Assembly: GCF_017309385.1 (NCBI RefSeq)
Contig: NZ_JAFJMJ010000001.1
Location: 3,286,001 to 3,350,000 of the forward strand
Length of the DNA: 64,000 nt
Reading direction: 5' to 3'
From: Amycolatopsis sp. 195334CR
GTDB lineage: Bacteria; Actinomycetota; Actinomycetes; Mycobacteriales; Pseudonocardiaceae
The notes under the pieces are model-generated. The model saw only the letters and a program-made list of their open reading frames with translations, searched no databases and was not told where the DNA came from. Of the stretch, positions 42,664 to 51,374 are shown piece after piece. A program made the translations under genes and the position numbers. Position 1 is the first letter of the stretch. Each line of letters begins with the position of its first letter.

Positions 42664-43225
42664 CCGCACCGAGAACGCGGAGGAGGCTGTGGCGCACCGC
42701 CGCGGTCGCGTTCTCGGCGGTCATCCGGCCGGCGCCGACTTCGGCGCCGGCCGCGTGACCGAGGGCCACCACCGCGGCCGCCAGCCAGGCCGGTGACTGG
42801 TCCCGGCTGAACTCACCGGCTTCCTGGCCACGGCGGATCACCCGGTCCAGCCGGTCGAGCACGGTGCCGTGGTCCTGCTCGTCCGCACCCGCGATGGCGG
42901 GGAGCCGCGGGTACCGCTCGAAGGTCCGCCAGCTCGCGTCGAACAGGCGCAGGATCGCGTCGGCCGCGGGGCCTTCGTCCAGCTTCGCCGCGTCCATCGC
43001 GGCGACCGCCTCCGCGGTCACCCGCTCGACGACCGCCGCCGCCAGCGCTTCCCGTGACGGGAAGTGCGCGTACACGGTCTGCCTGCTCACCCCGGCGGCT
43101 TCGGCGATTTCCTCGACGCTGGCGTCCGGACGCGCGCCGAGCACCTGGCTCGCCGCGGCGAGGATCGCGTGGGCGCTGCGTTCGGCGTCGGCCCGGCGCC
43201 GCCGCTTCGGGGTCAACTCAGACAT
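42656..43225 (-). CDS. TetR-family transcriptional regulator
   Basis: A 189-residue protein. The N-terminal helix-turn-helix is SVEEIAEAAGVSRQTVYAHFPSREAL; the C-terminal ligand domain is helical and Ala-rich. ATG 43225; a TTG nine bases upstream is possible. It is divergent from a SnoaL-like gene, and a palindrome between them is its probable operator. Confidence 0.92.
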   Translation of the reverse strand: MSELTPKRRRRADAERSAHAILAAASQVLGARPDASVEEIAEAAGVSRQTVYAHFPSREALAAAVVERVTAEAVAAMDAAKLDEGPAADAILRLFDASWRTFERYPRLPAIAGADEQDHGTVLDRLDRVIRRGQEAGEFSRDQSPAWLAAAVVALGHAAGAEVGAGRMTAENATAAVRHSLLRVLGAVT

Positions 43226-43255
43226 GCTTGTCAACTTTACTGGCCCGCTCTAGCC

Positions 43256-43271
43256 TTGACAGCACTGTCAA
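43256..43271. promoter_or_regulatory. TetR operator between regulator and SnoaL-like gene
   Basis: TTGACAG-CA-CTGTCAA is a perfect 7-bp dyad 17 nt before the SnoaL-like start. A related half-site (TTGTCAACTTTAC) at about 43229-43241 covers the regulator's own start. TetR autoregulation and repression of the divergent gene are likely. Confidence 0.7.
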
Positions 43272-43287
43272 AGTTAAGGAGCCGAGC

Positions 43288-43656
43288 ATGACCACCGAAG
43301 ACCTCATCGCCTACCTGACCTCGTACCCCGAGGAAATGGCCTTCGGCACCGAGTCGCCGGAAACCGTGTTCGACCGGTACCACACGCCCGACATCGAGTA
43401 CCGCAACGAAGGCATCCTGCTCAACCGCGACCGCCTCATCGCGCACGCGCGCCCCGCTCGCAAGAACGCGACCAGCTGCACCGTCGAGGTGCACGACGCG
43501 CTGGTCTGCGGCGACCGCATCGCCGCGCGGTACACCCTGCGCGCGACCATGCGCAAGGGCACCAAGTTCGCTTCGGACATCCACATGTTCGGCTCGGTCG
43601 AACCGGACGGCCGCATCCGCCGCGTCACCCAGATCGGCCGCGAGCTGGAGGCCTGA
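43288..43656 (+). CDS. SnoaL-like (NTF2-fold) protein
   Basis: A 122-residue protein with the cone-fold pattern of SnoaL-like proteins: YHTPDIEYRNEGILLNRDRLIAHARPAR, VCGDRIAARYTLRATMRKG, and DIHMFGSVEPDGRIRRVTQI. Members are small enzymes or ligand-binding proteins; the substrate is unknown. ATG 43288 follows AAGGAG. It is regulated by the divergent TetR through the palindrome at 43256-43271. Confidence 0.85.
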   Translation: MTTEDLIAYLTSYPEEMAFGTESPETVFDRYHTPDIEYRNEGILLNRDRLIAHARPARKNATSCTVEVHDALVCGDRIAARYTLRATMRKGTKFASDIHMFGSVEPDGRIRRVTQIGRELEA

Positions 43657-43678
43657 CCGCTTCTGCGAAGCTGGGGCG

Positions 43679-44275
43679 GTGGAAGCAGAAACGGAAACCG
43701 GTGAGGACTACCGAGACGCGGTACTGCCCGGCGCGAACTGGGAACGACGGCGGTTCGTCGGCTGCGACTTCACCGAGGCCGACCTCCGCGGCCTGGTGAC
43801 GCAGGGCTGCACCTTCGACGAATGCGATTTCACCAAGGCGGACCTCGGGGAATCCCGCCACACCGCGTCGGCGTTCCGCTCGTGCGTGTTCGACCGGACG
43901 GTGCTCGCGGACACCACCTGGGAGAGCTGTTCGCTGCTCGGCTCGTCCTTCACCGCGTGCCGGATGCGGCCGATTTCCTTGCGGGAGTGCGATTTCACCC
44001 TCGCGTCACTGGGCGGCGCGCGGCTGGCGAAGGTCGCGCTCGCCGGATTGCGCTTCCGTGAGGCCAACTTCCTCGACGCCGACCTCTCCGGAACGGACCT
44101 GTCGGGCGCGGACCTGTCCGGGGCCCGGCTCGCCGGCGCGAAGCTGGAGGGCGCCGATCTGCGCGGTGCCAAGCTCGAAGCCCGCGAACTGCGCCAGGCG
44201 AACCTCGCCGGCGCGCGGGTCGACATGGACACCGCCATCGCCTTCGCCGCCGCGCACGGCCTGCTGGTGAGCTGA
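43679..44275 (+). CDS. pentapeptide repeat protein
   Basis: A 198-residue protein. Repeats of the A(D/N)LXX type run through most of it (FTEADLRGL, FTKADLGES, then ADLSGTDLSGADLSGARLAGAKLEGADLRGAKL). Such proteins fold as right-handed quadrilateral beta-helices; some (MfpA/Qnr) mimic DNA and protect gyrase. The function here is not determined. The start is GTG 43679; a terminator follows. Confidence 0.92.
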   Translation: MEAETETGEDYRDAVLPGANWERRRFVGCDFTEADLRGLVTQGCTFDECDFTKADLGESRHTASAFRSCVFDRTVLADTTWESCSLLGSSFTACRMRPISLRECDFTLASLGGARLAKVALAGLRFREANFLDADLSGTDLSGADLSGARLAGAKLEGADLRGAKLEARELRQANLAGARVDMDTAIAFAAAHGLLVS

Positions 44276-44276
44276 A

Positions 44277-44310
44277 AAGGGGCGTTCCCGCGGCGGGAAC
44301 GCCCCTTCTT
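44277..44310 (+). terminator. intrinsic terminator after pentapeptide gene
   Basis: AAGGGGCGTTCCC (44277-44289) pairs with GGGAACGCCCCTT (44295-44307), followed by CTT. It may also serve the convergent TNT-domain gene, whose stop is at 44323. Confidence 0.92.
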
Positions 44311-44322
44311 CGTGCACAGACC

Positions 44323-46668
44323 TCAGTCCACCGGCGGTTCGCCCGGGTCCAGTTCGATCAGGTCGCCCTCGTTGAGCAGGTCCTCGATCGACGCGGGCAG
44401 CAGGTACGCCGCGCCGCCACCGGGCTGGTTGAACCACGGGATGGCGATGCCGGCGAGCGCTTCGAGCGGCCGCTGCACCCGGTAGACGTGGTAGGGCCGG
44501 TTGACCCACTCCGGCACCAGCGAGCGCTCCTCGAACGGCGTGCCCGCCACGTAGGTCAGGTTGCCGTTCGGCCCGCCGAACCGGTCCAGCTCACTGCCCG
44601 CGGGCAGCTCGCGCAGCTCCTTGCCGCGGAACAGGGTCAGCGGCGGCTCACCGGCGAGCGGCTTGATCGGCCACTGCTGGCCACCCGCACCCCCGCCGCT
44701 GCCACCGGCGGCGGCATCCTCCCGGCGCGGGGCGGGCCGCTGCGGCGCGGCCGGGGCCGGGCGCGGCGGTTCGACCGGCGGCACCGGCACCTGCTGGGTC
44801 GGCGCGGGCTCCGGCGGCCGGGCGGGCGGTTCGGGCCGGGACGGCGGCGCGGGCGGCGCCACCTCCGGGGTCAGCGTGGTCATCAGGCCGGGACCGGCTT
44901 GGTCGCCGTCGAGCAGCGCACCCACCGGCGTCGGCGACTGGCGGGGCGGCGGCTGCCGGAACGGCTGCTGGGGCGGCTCCGGCGGCTCCTCGCGCACCGG
45001 GGCGACCACCTGGGTCGGCGGCGCGGGCGGCGGCTGCGGGGGTGCCTGCGGTGGCGGCGGGGGCGGTGTCGGGGGCTGCGCCGGCGGTGGCGGCTGCGGC
45101 GGGGCAGGCGGCTGGGCCTGGCTCCGCGCCTGCGGACGGCCGTTGAGCAGAAGCTTGCCGAGCATGAACGCGGCCGCGTCGTCGGCGTCGCCGAAGACCG
45201 CCGGATTGGTCAGCTCACCGTCGTACCAGCCGACCCGCCAGCCCGCGTCGATCCGCTCCAGGCTCCAGCCGTGCTCGGCGGGCTCGCCGATCCGGTACTC
45301 CTCGTCCGGGATCCGCAGCTCGTCCAGCTTGTCCTGCAGGTCGTCGAGGACCGGGTCCCCGTGCTCGACCGGCTCCGGCTCCTCGACCGGCGGCGGGCCG
45401 CCCGGCGCGATCGGGGTCATCGCGACCTGGGTGGGCGCGGCGGCGGGCACGTCCGGCTTCGGCGCCGGGGTGAACCGGGTCGCCTGGTCCGGCCCGGCGG
45501 GCACGAACTCGTCCTCGTCGTCGATGTCCACGACCTCGTGCGCACCGTGGGCCCCGGCGGGCTCGGGTTCGCTGAAGCCCTGCTCGTCGAAGCCCGGCTG
45601 GTACCCGTCCTGCGGATCCGGGTACGCGTGCGGCTCGGTCGCGTACTGGTCCTGGCTCGGCGGGGTCTTGTCGTCGTACTCGGCCTCGTACTGGTCGTCG
45701 TAGGCGGCGTCGGCGTACGACTGCTGCTGCGGCTCGTCGAACTGCTCGAACTGCGGTTCCGGCGGCGCGGCCGGGGCCGGGGGCGCGACCGGGGCGGGCG
45801 GGGCCACCGGCGGCGGGCTCGACGGCGCGCCCGGCCGCGGCGGCGGGCCGCTGCTGTGCACGTAACCCGCGGCGGCCTGCCGGGTCGCCTCCGGCACCTC
45901 GGCGACGGTGAAGTTGTGCTGGTGGATGTGGTCGATCAGGTCCTGCTCCGGCGAGACGCCGTAGGTGCGCAGGTAGTAGTTGACCGCGGCGGGCCAGATC
46001 CAGGTGCCGTCGCTGTGGAAGGCGATCGGCACGGCGGCCTCGGGCACCTCGGCCAGGCGGTCGGTGTCGTACCCGCGGCCGGGCACCACCACCGGGGCGG
46101 CGTCGAGGTAGTCGAGCAGGCGGTCCTGCTCGTCGTGCTCCAGGTCGGGACGGGTGATCACGGGGTGGCCTGCCGGATCCGTGCCGTCGAAGACCCTGGC
46201 GATGCGGAAGCGCGGGCCGGGCCGCTCCGGGCCGAGGCCGGACATCCGGCGCATCAGCCATTCGGGGATGTTCTCCTCGGCGCGCGGGAACATGCGCAGC
46301 TCGTCGGCGTAGGCCTGCGGCGGGGGCATCAGGTCCCACGTCGGCTCGTCGCGGTCGTACTCGAGGTTGTAGCTGGACGGGTGGTCGAGCTGGTAGCGGG
46401 CGTTGAACCAGGTGCCCCGGCCGTCGCGGTACATCCCGCCGCGGAGCCTGCCGAACAGGGTGGCGATGTCGTGGGTGGCCACCCACTCGCGGGAATCACC
46501 GTCGGCGGTGACGATCTCCCCGGTCAGCTCGTGGTACCGGCCCACGGCGCGATACTCGGCGGTGACACGCTGCCAGTCACGCGGGGCGGCACGCAGAAGC
46601 GCCAGCCCGATCTGCTTGACCAGGGTGTCCTGCTCGGTTGCGTTCAGCTGGGTCGTCGGTTGAGCCAC
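44323..46668 (-). CDS. large TNT-domain (NAD glycohydrolase) toxin-like protein
   Basis: A 781-residue protein. Residues 1-290 contain globular regions (DWQRVTAEYRAVGRYHELTG, reminiscent of YezG-like immunity folds; IAFHSDGTWIWPAAVNYYLR). A ~370-residue Pro/Ala/Gln/Glu-rich low-complexity region follows, interrupted by a short domain near 470-530 (GWSLERIDAGWRVGWYDGEL). The C-terminal ~110 residues match the tuberculosis necrotizing toxin family: LPAGSELDRFGGPNGN, GTPFEERSLVPEW, YHVYRV, PWFNQPGGGAAY. TNT hydrolyses NAD+. No signal peptide or adjacent immunity gene is seen. GTG 46668 is the first start compatible with the domain. Confidence 0.85.
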   Translation of the reverse strand: MAQPTTQLNATEQDTLVKQIGLALLRAAPRDWQRVTAEYRAVGRYHELTGEIVTADGDSREWVATHDIATLFGRLRGGMYRDGRGTWFNARYQLDHPSSYNLEYDRDEPTWDLMPPPQAYADELRMFPRAEENIPEWLMRRMSGLGPERPGPRFRIARVFDGTDPAGHPVITRPDLEHDEQDRLLDYLDAAPVVVPGRGYDTDRLAEVPEAAVPIAFHSDGTWIWPAAVNYYLRTYGVSPEQDLIDHIHQHNFTVAEVPEATRQAAAGYVHSSGPPPRPGAPSSPPPVAPPAPVAPPAPAAPPEPQFEQFDEPQQQSYADAAYDDQYEAEYDDKTPPSQDQYATEPHAYPDPQDGYQPGFDEQGFSEPEPAGAHGAHEVVDIDDEDEFVPAGPDQATRFTPAPKPDVPAAAPTQVAMTPIAPGGPPPVEEPEPVEHGDPVLDDLQDKLDELRIPDEEYRIGEPAEHGWSLERIDAGWRVGWYDGELTNPAVFGDADDAAAFMLGKLLLNGRPQARSQAQPPAPPQPPPPAQPPTPPPPPPQAPPQPPPAPPTQVVAPVREEPPEPPQQPFRQPPPRQSPTPVGALLDGDQAGPGLMTTLTPEVAPPAPPSRPEPPARPPEPAPTQQVPVPPVEPPRPAPAAPQRPAPRREDAAAGGSGGGAGGQQWPIKPLAGEPPLTLFRGKELRELPAGSELDRFGGPNGNLTYVAGTPFEERSLVPEWVNRPYHVYRVQRPLEALAGIAIPWFNQPGGGAAYLLPASIEDLLNEGDLIELDPGEPPVD

Positions 46669-46824
46669 CCCGACATTTTGACTGGTCCGCTCCGGCAATG
46701 CACGGCACATGTGACTAAAGGGCCTGACCGCCAGCTCACACCCGCTTTCTGCCTCGCCCGACCGGGGGTCGCGGAGACGAGGATCACCGGCCGGGGGTGA
46801 CGCCGGGCCGTCACACTGGGAGGG

Positions 46825-47835
46825 ATGAGCACCGTGCGTGAACCCACCGGCGCCGTGGCGCCGGCCCCGCAGGCACCCTCGGTGGCCGCGAAGGTGCTCG
46901 GCGTGAGCCTCGCCGTGTTCTCCGGCGTGACGATGGCGGTGCAGGGCCGGATCAACGGCCAGCTCGGCGTCGAACTCGGCGACCCGATGCTCGCGGCGGT
47001 GTTCTCCTTCGGCGGTGGCCTCGTCCTCCTGCTGGCCGCGCTGCCGTTCGCGCCGAAGATGCGGAAGGGCGTCGTCCGCGTGCGCGACGCCGTGCGCTCG
47101 GGTGAGCTGCGGTGGTGGCAGTGTCTCGGCGGCCTGGCCGGCGCCATGTTCGTGGCCGGGCAGGCGCTGGTCGTGGTGGCGATCGGGGTGGCCATGTTCA
47201 CCGTGGGCGTGGTCGCCGGGCAGACGGTGAGCAGCCTCGCGGTGGACCGCGCCGGGCTCGGCCCAGCCGGTCCGCGCCCGCTGACCTGGCCCCGGGTGGC
47301 CGGGGCGGTGCTCACCCTGGTGGCGGTGCTCGGCTCGGTGTCCGGCGGGCTCGGCGAGACCGACGCCGGCGAGCTGTGGCTGATGGTGCTGCCACTGGTC
47401 GCGGGCTTCTGCGTGGCGGTGCAGCAGGCGGTCAACGGCCGGGTCGGCGCGGCCTCGGGCAGTGCGCTGACCGCGACGCTGGGCAACTTCACCGTGGGCT
47501 TCGTCGCGCTCGTGCTCGCCTGGGTGGTCTCGCTGCTGGTCCGCGGCGGCCCGTCCGGTTTCCCGTCGAACCCGCTGCTCTACGCGGGCGGCATCGTCGG
47601 GATCCTGTTCATCTCGATCGCCTCGCTGGTGGTCCGGTGGACCGGGGTGCTGCTGCTCGGCCTGGCCGCGATCGCCGGGCAGCTGATCGGCGCGCTGCTG
47701 CTCGACCTGCTGCTGCCCGCGCACGGCGAGCACCTGGCGCCGGAGACGATCGCCGGGGTGGTGCTGGCGCTGATCGCGATCGGCATCGCCGCGCTGGGCG
47801 GCGGGCGGCGCCGGACGCGCCGTTTGCCACAATGA
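46825..47835 (+). CDS. DMT-family transporter (YdcZ/DUF606-like)
   Basis: A 336-residue membrane protein with about ten helices in two halves ([36 protein letters not shown]). The repeated QxxxNGxxG motif marks each half. The substrate is unknown. Its stop overlaps the folD start (ATGA), so it heads a three-gene coupled operon. Confidence 0.88.
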   Translation: MSTVREPTGAVAPAPQAPSVAAKVLGVSLAVFSGVTMAVQGRINGQLGVELGDPMLAAVFSFGGGLVLLLAALPFAPKMRKGVVRVRDAVRSGELRWWQCLGGLAGAMFVAGQALVVVAIGVAMFTVGVVAGQTVSSLAVDRAGLGPAGPRPLTWPRVAGAVLTLVAVLGSVSGGLGETDAGELWLMVLPLVAGFCVAVQQAVNGRVGAASGSALTATLGNFTVGFVALVLAWVVSLLVRGGPSGFPSNPLLYAGGIVGILFISIASLVVRWTGVLLLGLAAIAGQLIGALLLDLLLPAHGEHLAPETIAGVVLALIAIGIAALGGGRRRTRRLPQ

Positions 47836-48692
47836 AACCCGTGACGGCGACGGTTCTCGACGGCAAGGCGACCAAGGACGCGATCTTCGACGAGCTCAAG
47901 CCGCGGGTCGCGGCGCTCGCCGAGCGCGGCATCACCCCGGGGCTGGCCACCGTGCTGGTCGGCGACGACCCGGGCTCCCACTGGTACGTCAAGGCGAAGC
48001 ACGCCGACAGCGCCAAGGTCGGGGTGAACTCCATCCGGCGCGACCTGCCCGCCGACATCACCCAGGACAAGCTCGAAGCGGTGATCGACGAGCTGAACGC
48101 CGATCCCGCGTGCACCGGTTACATCGTGCAGATGCCGCTGCCGAAGCACCTGGACACCGGCGCCATCCTCGAGCGGATCGACCCGGACAAGGACGCCGAC
48201 GGCCTGGCCCCGGTCAGCCTGGGCAGGCTGGTGCTCGGGGAGACCGCGCCGCTGCCGTGCACCCCGCTGGGCATCGTGGAACTGCTGCGCCGCTACGACG
48301 TACCGCTCGACGGCGCGCGGGTGACCGTGATCGGCCGCGGCATCACCGTCGGCAGGCCGCTGGGCCTGCTGCTCACCCGGCGCAGCGAGAACTCCACGGT
48401 GACGCTGTGCCACACCGGGACGCGTGATCTGGCCGCCGAGGTCAAGCGCGCGGACATCGTGGTGGCCGCGGCGGGCGTGCCGGGCATCATCACGCCGGAG
48501 ATGGTCAAGCCGGGCGCCGCGGTGCTCGACGTCGGGGTGTCCAGGGTGGACGGCAAGATCGCCGGCGACCTGGCGGCCGGGGTCGAGGAGGTGGCCGGGT
48601 TCATCTCGCCGAACCCCGGCGGGGTCGGCCCGATGACCAGGGCGATGTTGATCAGCAACGTGGTGGAAGCCGCCGAGCGGGCCGCGCGGTGA
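47832..48692 (+). CDS. folD: methylene-THF dehydrogenase/cyclohydrolase
   Basis: A 286-residue bifunctional enzyme that interconverts 5,10-methylene-THF and 10-formyl-THF, supplying PurN and PurH. Active-site Lys is in [16 protein letters not shown], the folate motif is [24 protein letters not shown] is present, and the Rossmann segment is [15 protein letters not shown]. The final [14 protein letters not shown] is diagnostic. ATG 47832 overlaps the upstream stop; GTG 47841 is an alternative. Confidence 0.97.
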   Translation: MKPVTATVLDGKATKDAIFDELKPRVAALAERGITPGLATVLVGDDPGSHWYVKAKHADSAKVGVNSIRRDLPADITQDKLEAVIDELNADPACTGYIVQMPLPKHLDTGAILERIDPDKDADGLAPVSLGRLVLGETAPLPCTPLGIVELLRRYDVPLDGARVTVIGRGITVGRPLGLLLTRRSENSTVTLCHTGTRDLAAEVKRADIVVAAAGVPGIITPEMVKPGAAVLDVGVSRVDGKIAGDLAAGVEEVAGFISPNPGGVGPMTRAMLISNVVEAAERAAR

Positions 48693-49003
48693 CCACGGTG
48701 ACCGCCCCGGCGCCGCCGCCGCGCAAGGACCGCAGGCCGTGGCTGGTGCACGTGCCGTTCCTGGTGGTGATGGCGCTGGTGACGCTGGCCGCGCTGCGGA
48801 TCGGGATGTACCACTGGCGGCAGGGCGCGGCGCTGATCGGCGGCGCGCTGCTGACCGCCGCGGTGCTGCGCGGGGTGCTCTCGGACGCGCGCGCGGGGCT
48901 GCTGGCCATCCGCGGCAAGGCGGTCGACGTGATCACCTACACCACGTTCGCGACGCTCATTCTCTTTGTGGCGTTGACGATCACGCGCGGTCCCGGCGTC
49001 TGA
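48689..49003 (+). CDS. DUF3017 membrane protein
   Basis: A 104-residue protein. A Pro-rich N-terminus is followed by three hydrophobic helices (about 19-37, 44-62 and 79-96). DUF3017 proteins sit directly downstream of folD in many actinobacteria (Rv3355c). Function unknown. GTG 48689 overlaps the folD stop (GTGA). Confidence 0.88.
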   Translation: MTTVTAPAPPPRKDRRPWLVHVPFLVVMALVTLAALRIGMYHWRQGAALIGGALLTAAVLRGVLSDARAGLLAIRGKAVDVITYTTFATLILFVALTITRGPGV

Positions 49004-49073
49004 AACTTTCGTAGGGGGCCATCTCCGCCGAAAGACGGACGACACCAGAGTGTCCGCCGGTCACCATTGACCG

Positions 49074-50552
49074 GTGATCAAATCCAGGCTCTTCGCCACC
49101 GCGCTGACCGGGGTGCTGGCGCTGGTCGTGGTCGTGGCACCCGCCGCGGCTGCCGGACCGTCGCTGGCTTGGGGACCGTGCACCGAGTCGGGGCTCGAGC
49201 GGTACCAGTGCGCGATCGCCGAAGTGCCGATCGATCACGCGCACCCGGACGGGCCGAAGTTCGGCCTGTCCGTGGTGCGCCAGCCCGCCGCGGATCCGGC
49301 GCGCCGCATCGGCACGCTGTTCCTCGCGGTGGGCGGGCCCGGTGGTTCGGGGGTGGACTCGGCGAAGGGGCGCGAGCTGGCTCAGGGGGAGCTGGCCGAG
49401 CGGTTCGACGTGGTCACCTTCGACCAGCGCGGGATCGGGCGCAGCGGGCAGGTCCGGTGCTTCGCCTCGGTGGCGGAGCAGGAGGAGTTCTGGGCCGCGG
49501 CGGTGATCCCACCGGCGAACCGGGAGGAGGAGCGGGCCGCCGCTTCGCGTGCCAGGGAGTACGCGAGGGGGTGCGCCGAACACGGTGGTCCGTTGCTGGG
49601 GCACTTGACCACCGCGGACGCGGCGCGGGATCTGGACTGGCTGCGGGAGGCCGTCGGGGACGCGAAGCTGACCTACGCGGGCGGGTCGTACGCGAGCTAC
49701 CTCGGTCAGGTCTACGGCGCGATGTTCCCGGAGCGGGTCCGGGCACTGCAGCTGACGGCGATGATCGATCCCGAGGGGTACACGAACCGGACCACGTCGA
49801 CGCTGCTGGAGCGGTCGGCCGGGACGGAGGGCGTGCTGCGGGAGTTCGCCCGATTGTGTGACGCCGCCGGGCCGCGGTGCGCGCTTTCGGGGAACGCGCT
49901 GGCCAGGAACGCCGCCGTGCTGGACCGGTTGAAGCGGGGCCCGATCACGGTGGGTTCGCTGGAGGTGCGGTACCGGGACGTGGTGCCGAGCCAGGCGAGC
50001 ATGCTCTACGACACGCAGGAGGGGTGGCCCGCCTTCGCCACCCTGGTCGCGGAACTGGAACGCGGCCCGGCGGGGGACGAGCGCGTGGTGTCGGAGATCC
50101 TGACGGCCTTGGCCTTCCGCTTGGATTTCCTGGACTCGTTCACCGCCATCACCTGCGCGGATGTGCGGGTGCCGCAGGTGCCTTCGGCGTGGCCGCTGCT
50201 GAACGGGGCCTTCGATGCCCAGTCGCCACACTACGGGCGAAGCTGGTGGTACCTGACCCAACCGTGCGCGGCCTGGCCTTCCTCGCCACAGCGCTACACG
50301 GGCCCTTGGCACCTGAAGTCGGCTACTCCGGCCCTGCTGATCAACAACCGCTACGACCCGGTTACGCCGCTCTCGTACGCGCACACCTCGAGGCGCCTAC
50401 TGGGCAACGCACACCTGATCACCGTCGAAGGCCATGGGCACACCCCGCTCAGCCCCTGCGCTGATGCCGCCCGCGCCGAGTACCTCCTGACGCAGACCGT
50501 CCCCACCACCTCGACCTGCCCCGCTTCGCCCGGCCCCTTCCCACCCACCTAA
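49074..50552 (+). CDS. secreted alpha/beta-hydrolase, tripeptidyl-aminopeptidase type
   Basis: A 492-residue protein. A signal peptide (MIKSRLFATALTGVLALVVVVAPAAAAG) is clear. The oxyanion region is VGGPGGSG, the nucleophile elbow is GGSYASYLG (catalytic Ser), and the acid and base lie in NNRYDPVTPL and GHGHTPL. Peptidase S33 C-terminal region is present. It should release N-terminal peptides outside the cell. GTG 49074 is used. Its 3' end runs into a pyrimidine-rich repeat region. Confidence 0.92.
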   Translation: MIKSRLFATALTGVLALVVVVAPAAAAGPSLAWGPCTESGLERYQCAIAEVPIDHAHPDGPKFGLSVVRQPAADPARRIGTLFLAVGGPGGSGVDSAKGRELAQGELAERFDVVTFDQRGIGRSGQVRCFASVAEQEEFWAAAVIPPANREEERAAASRAREYARGCAEHGGPLLGHLTTADAARDLDWLREAVGDAKLTYAGGSYASYLGQVYGAMFPERVRALQLTAMIDPEGYTNRTTSTLLERSAGTEGVLREFARLCDAAGPRCALSGNALARNAAVLDRLKRGPITVGSLEVRYRDVVPSQASMLYDTQEGWPAFATLVAELERGPAGDERVVSEILTALAFRLDFLDSFTAITCADVRVPQVPSAWPLLNGAFDAQSPHYGRSWWYLTQPCAAWPSSPQRYTGPWHLKSATPALLINNRYDPVTPLSYAHTSRRLLGNAHLITVEGHGHTPLSPCADAARAEYLLTQTVPTTSTCPASPGPFPPT

Positions 50553-51060
50553 CCCGCTCCGCTGGCCCGGGCCGCCTCGTCTACCTGCCACCCGCCCGCT
50601 TCTCGTCCACCTACGTTGCTCCGCTTCGTCGGCTTCCTTCTCGCTCGCCTAAGCCGCTCCGCTCCGCTGGCCCGGGCCCACCTCACCTACCTGCCGCCCG
50701 CCCACCCTTCCCGTCTGCCCAAGCCGCTTCACCCGCCGGGTCGCCTCATCTACTTGCGCCCGCCCGCCCACTCTGCCCACCGTGCCGCCCCGCCCTTCCC
50801 GCCTACCTAAGTTGCTCCGCCTGCCCGGGCCGCCTCGTCTACTTGCGCCCGCCCACCCACCGTGCCCGCCCTGCCCGCCCGCTCCTCCCGCCCACCTCAA
50901 GGTGCTCCGCCCGCCCTTGCCACCCACCTACGTCGCCCCGCCTGCCCTTCTCGCCCGCCCAAGCCGCTCCACCCGCCCGGGCCGCCTCACCTACCCACGC
51001 CCGCCCGCCGAGCCCGCCGGACCAGGCCCGCCTCACTGCCCGCGGGACCGGGCCCGCGTC
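50548..51060. repeat. strand-biased pyrimidine-rich imperfect repeat array
   Basis: Five longer units of about 60-90 bp begin near 50549, 50650, 50720, 50808 and 50958, with three shortened copies between. The shared core is (C/T)AAGCCGCTCC, then GCCCGGGCCGCCTC(A/G)TCTAC, then CGCCCGCC. The plus strand is strongly C/T-rich. Open frames on both strands give only low-complexity Pro/Arg or Gly/Arg protein, so no gene is called. Confidence 0.75.
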
Positions 51061-51320
51061 ACTGTCCGCGTGTGTCCGGCCGGTGAGCCCTGCCGGATCG
51101 GGCCGCCTCCGCCCAAGCTGCCCACCTCCGCCCAAAACCTGCCCGCCCGCCTGCGGCCCGCGCCCCCTGCGGCCTGCCCCTGGCCCCCTGCGGCCTGCGC
51201 CCCCTGCACCCCCTGCGGCACCCGCGCCCGTCCACTAGCCCCCTGCCGTCCGGCCCCACCCAGCTCATCCCACTCCACGCGACCCGCCCCCGAGCCACCT
51301 CCCCGGCCCACCGCGTCCCA
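51061..51320. other. gene-free C-rich continuation of the repeat region
   Basis: The 260 bp between the repeat array and the transporter terminator remain C-rich on the plus strand (CCCCTGCGGCCTGC-like runs near 51165-51225) without a clear repeat unit. I see no gene, RNA or promoter. Confidence 0.5.
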
Positions 51321-51360
51321 CAAAACAAAAGAGGCGCAGAGGTCCGAAACCCCTGCGCCC
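51321..51360 (-). terminator. intrinsic terminator of the MFS gene at 51375
   Basis: GGCGCAG (51333-51339) pairs with CTGCGCC (51353-51359), extended inside by GGT/ACC. On the minus strand TCTTTTGTTTTG follows, a clear U-tract. Confidence 0.88.
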
Positions 51361-51374
51361 CTTCGGCAAAACGA

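Noticed and set aside
44488..46800. 770-codon plus-strand frame opposite the TNT-domain gene
   Set aside because: It is an Arg/Gly-rich antisense frame; the minus-strand protein has recognisable TNT motifs.
49004..49073. AACTTTCGTAGGGGG after DUF3017, similar to the element at 21742-21755
   Set aside because: There is no matching -10 hexamer or LexA box downstream, so I do not call a damage promoter.
50553..51323. Gly-rich and Pro-rich open frames in the pyrimidine repeat region
   Set aside because: They follow from base composition, exist in several frames at once, and lack ribosome binding sites.
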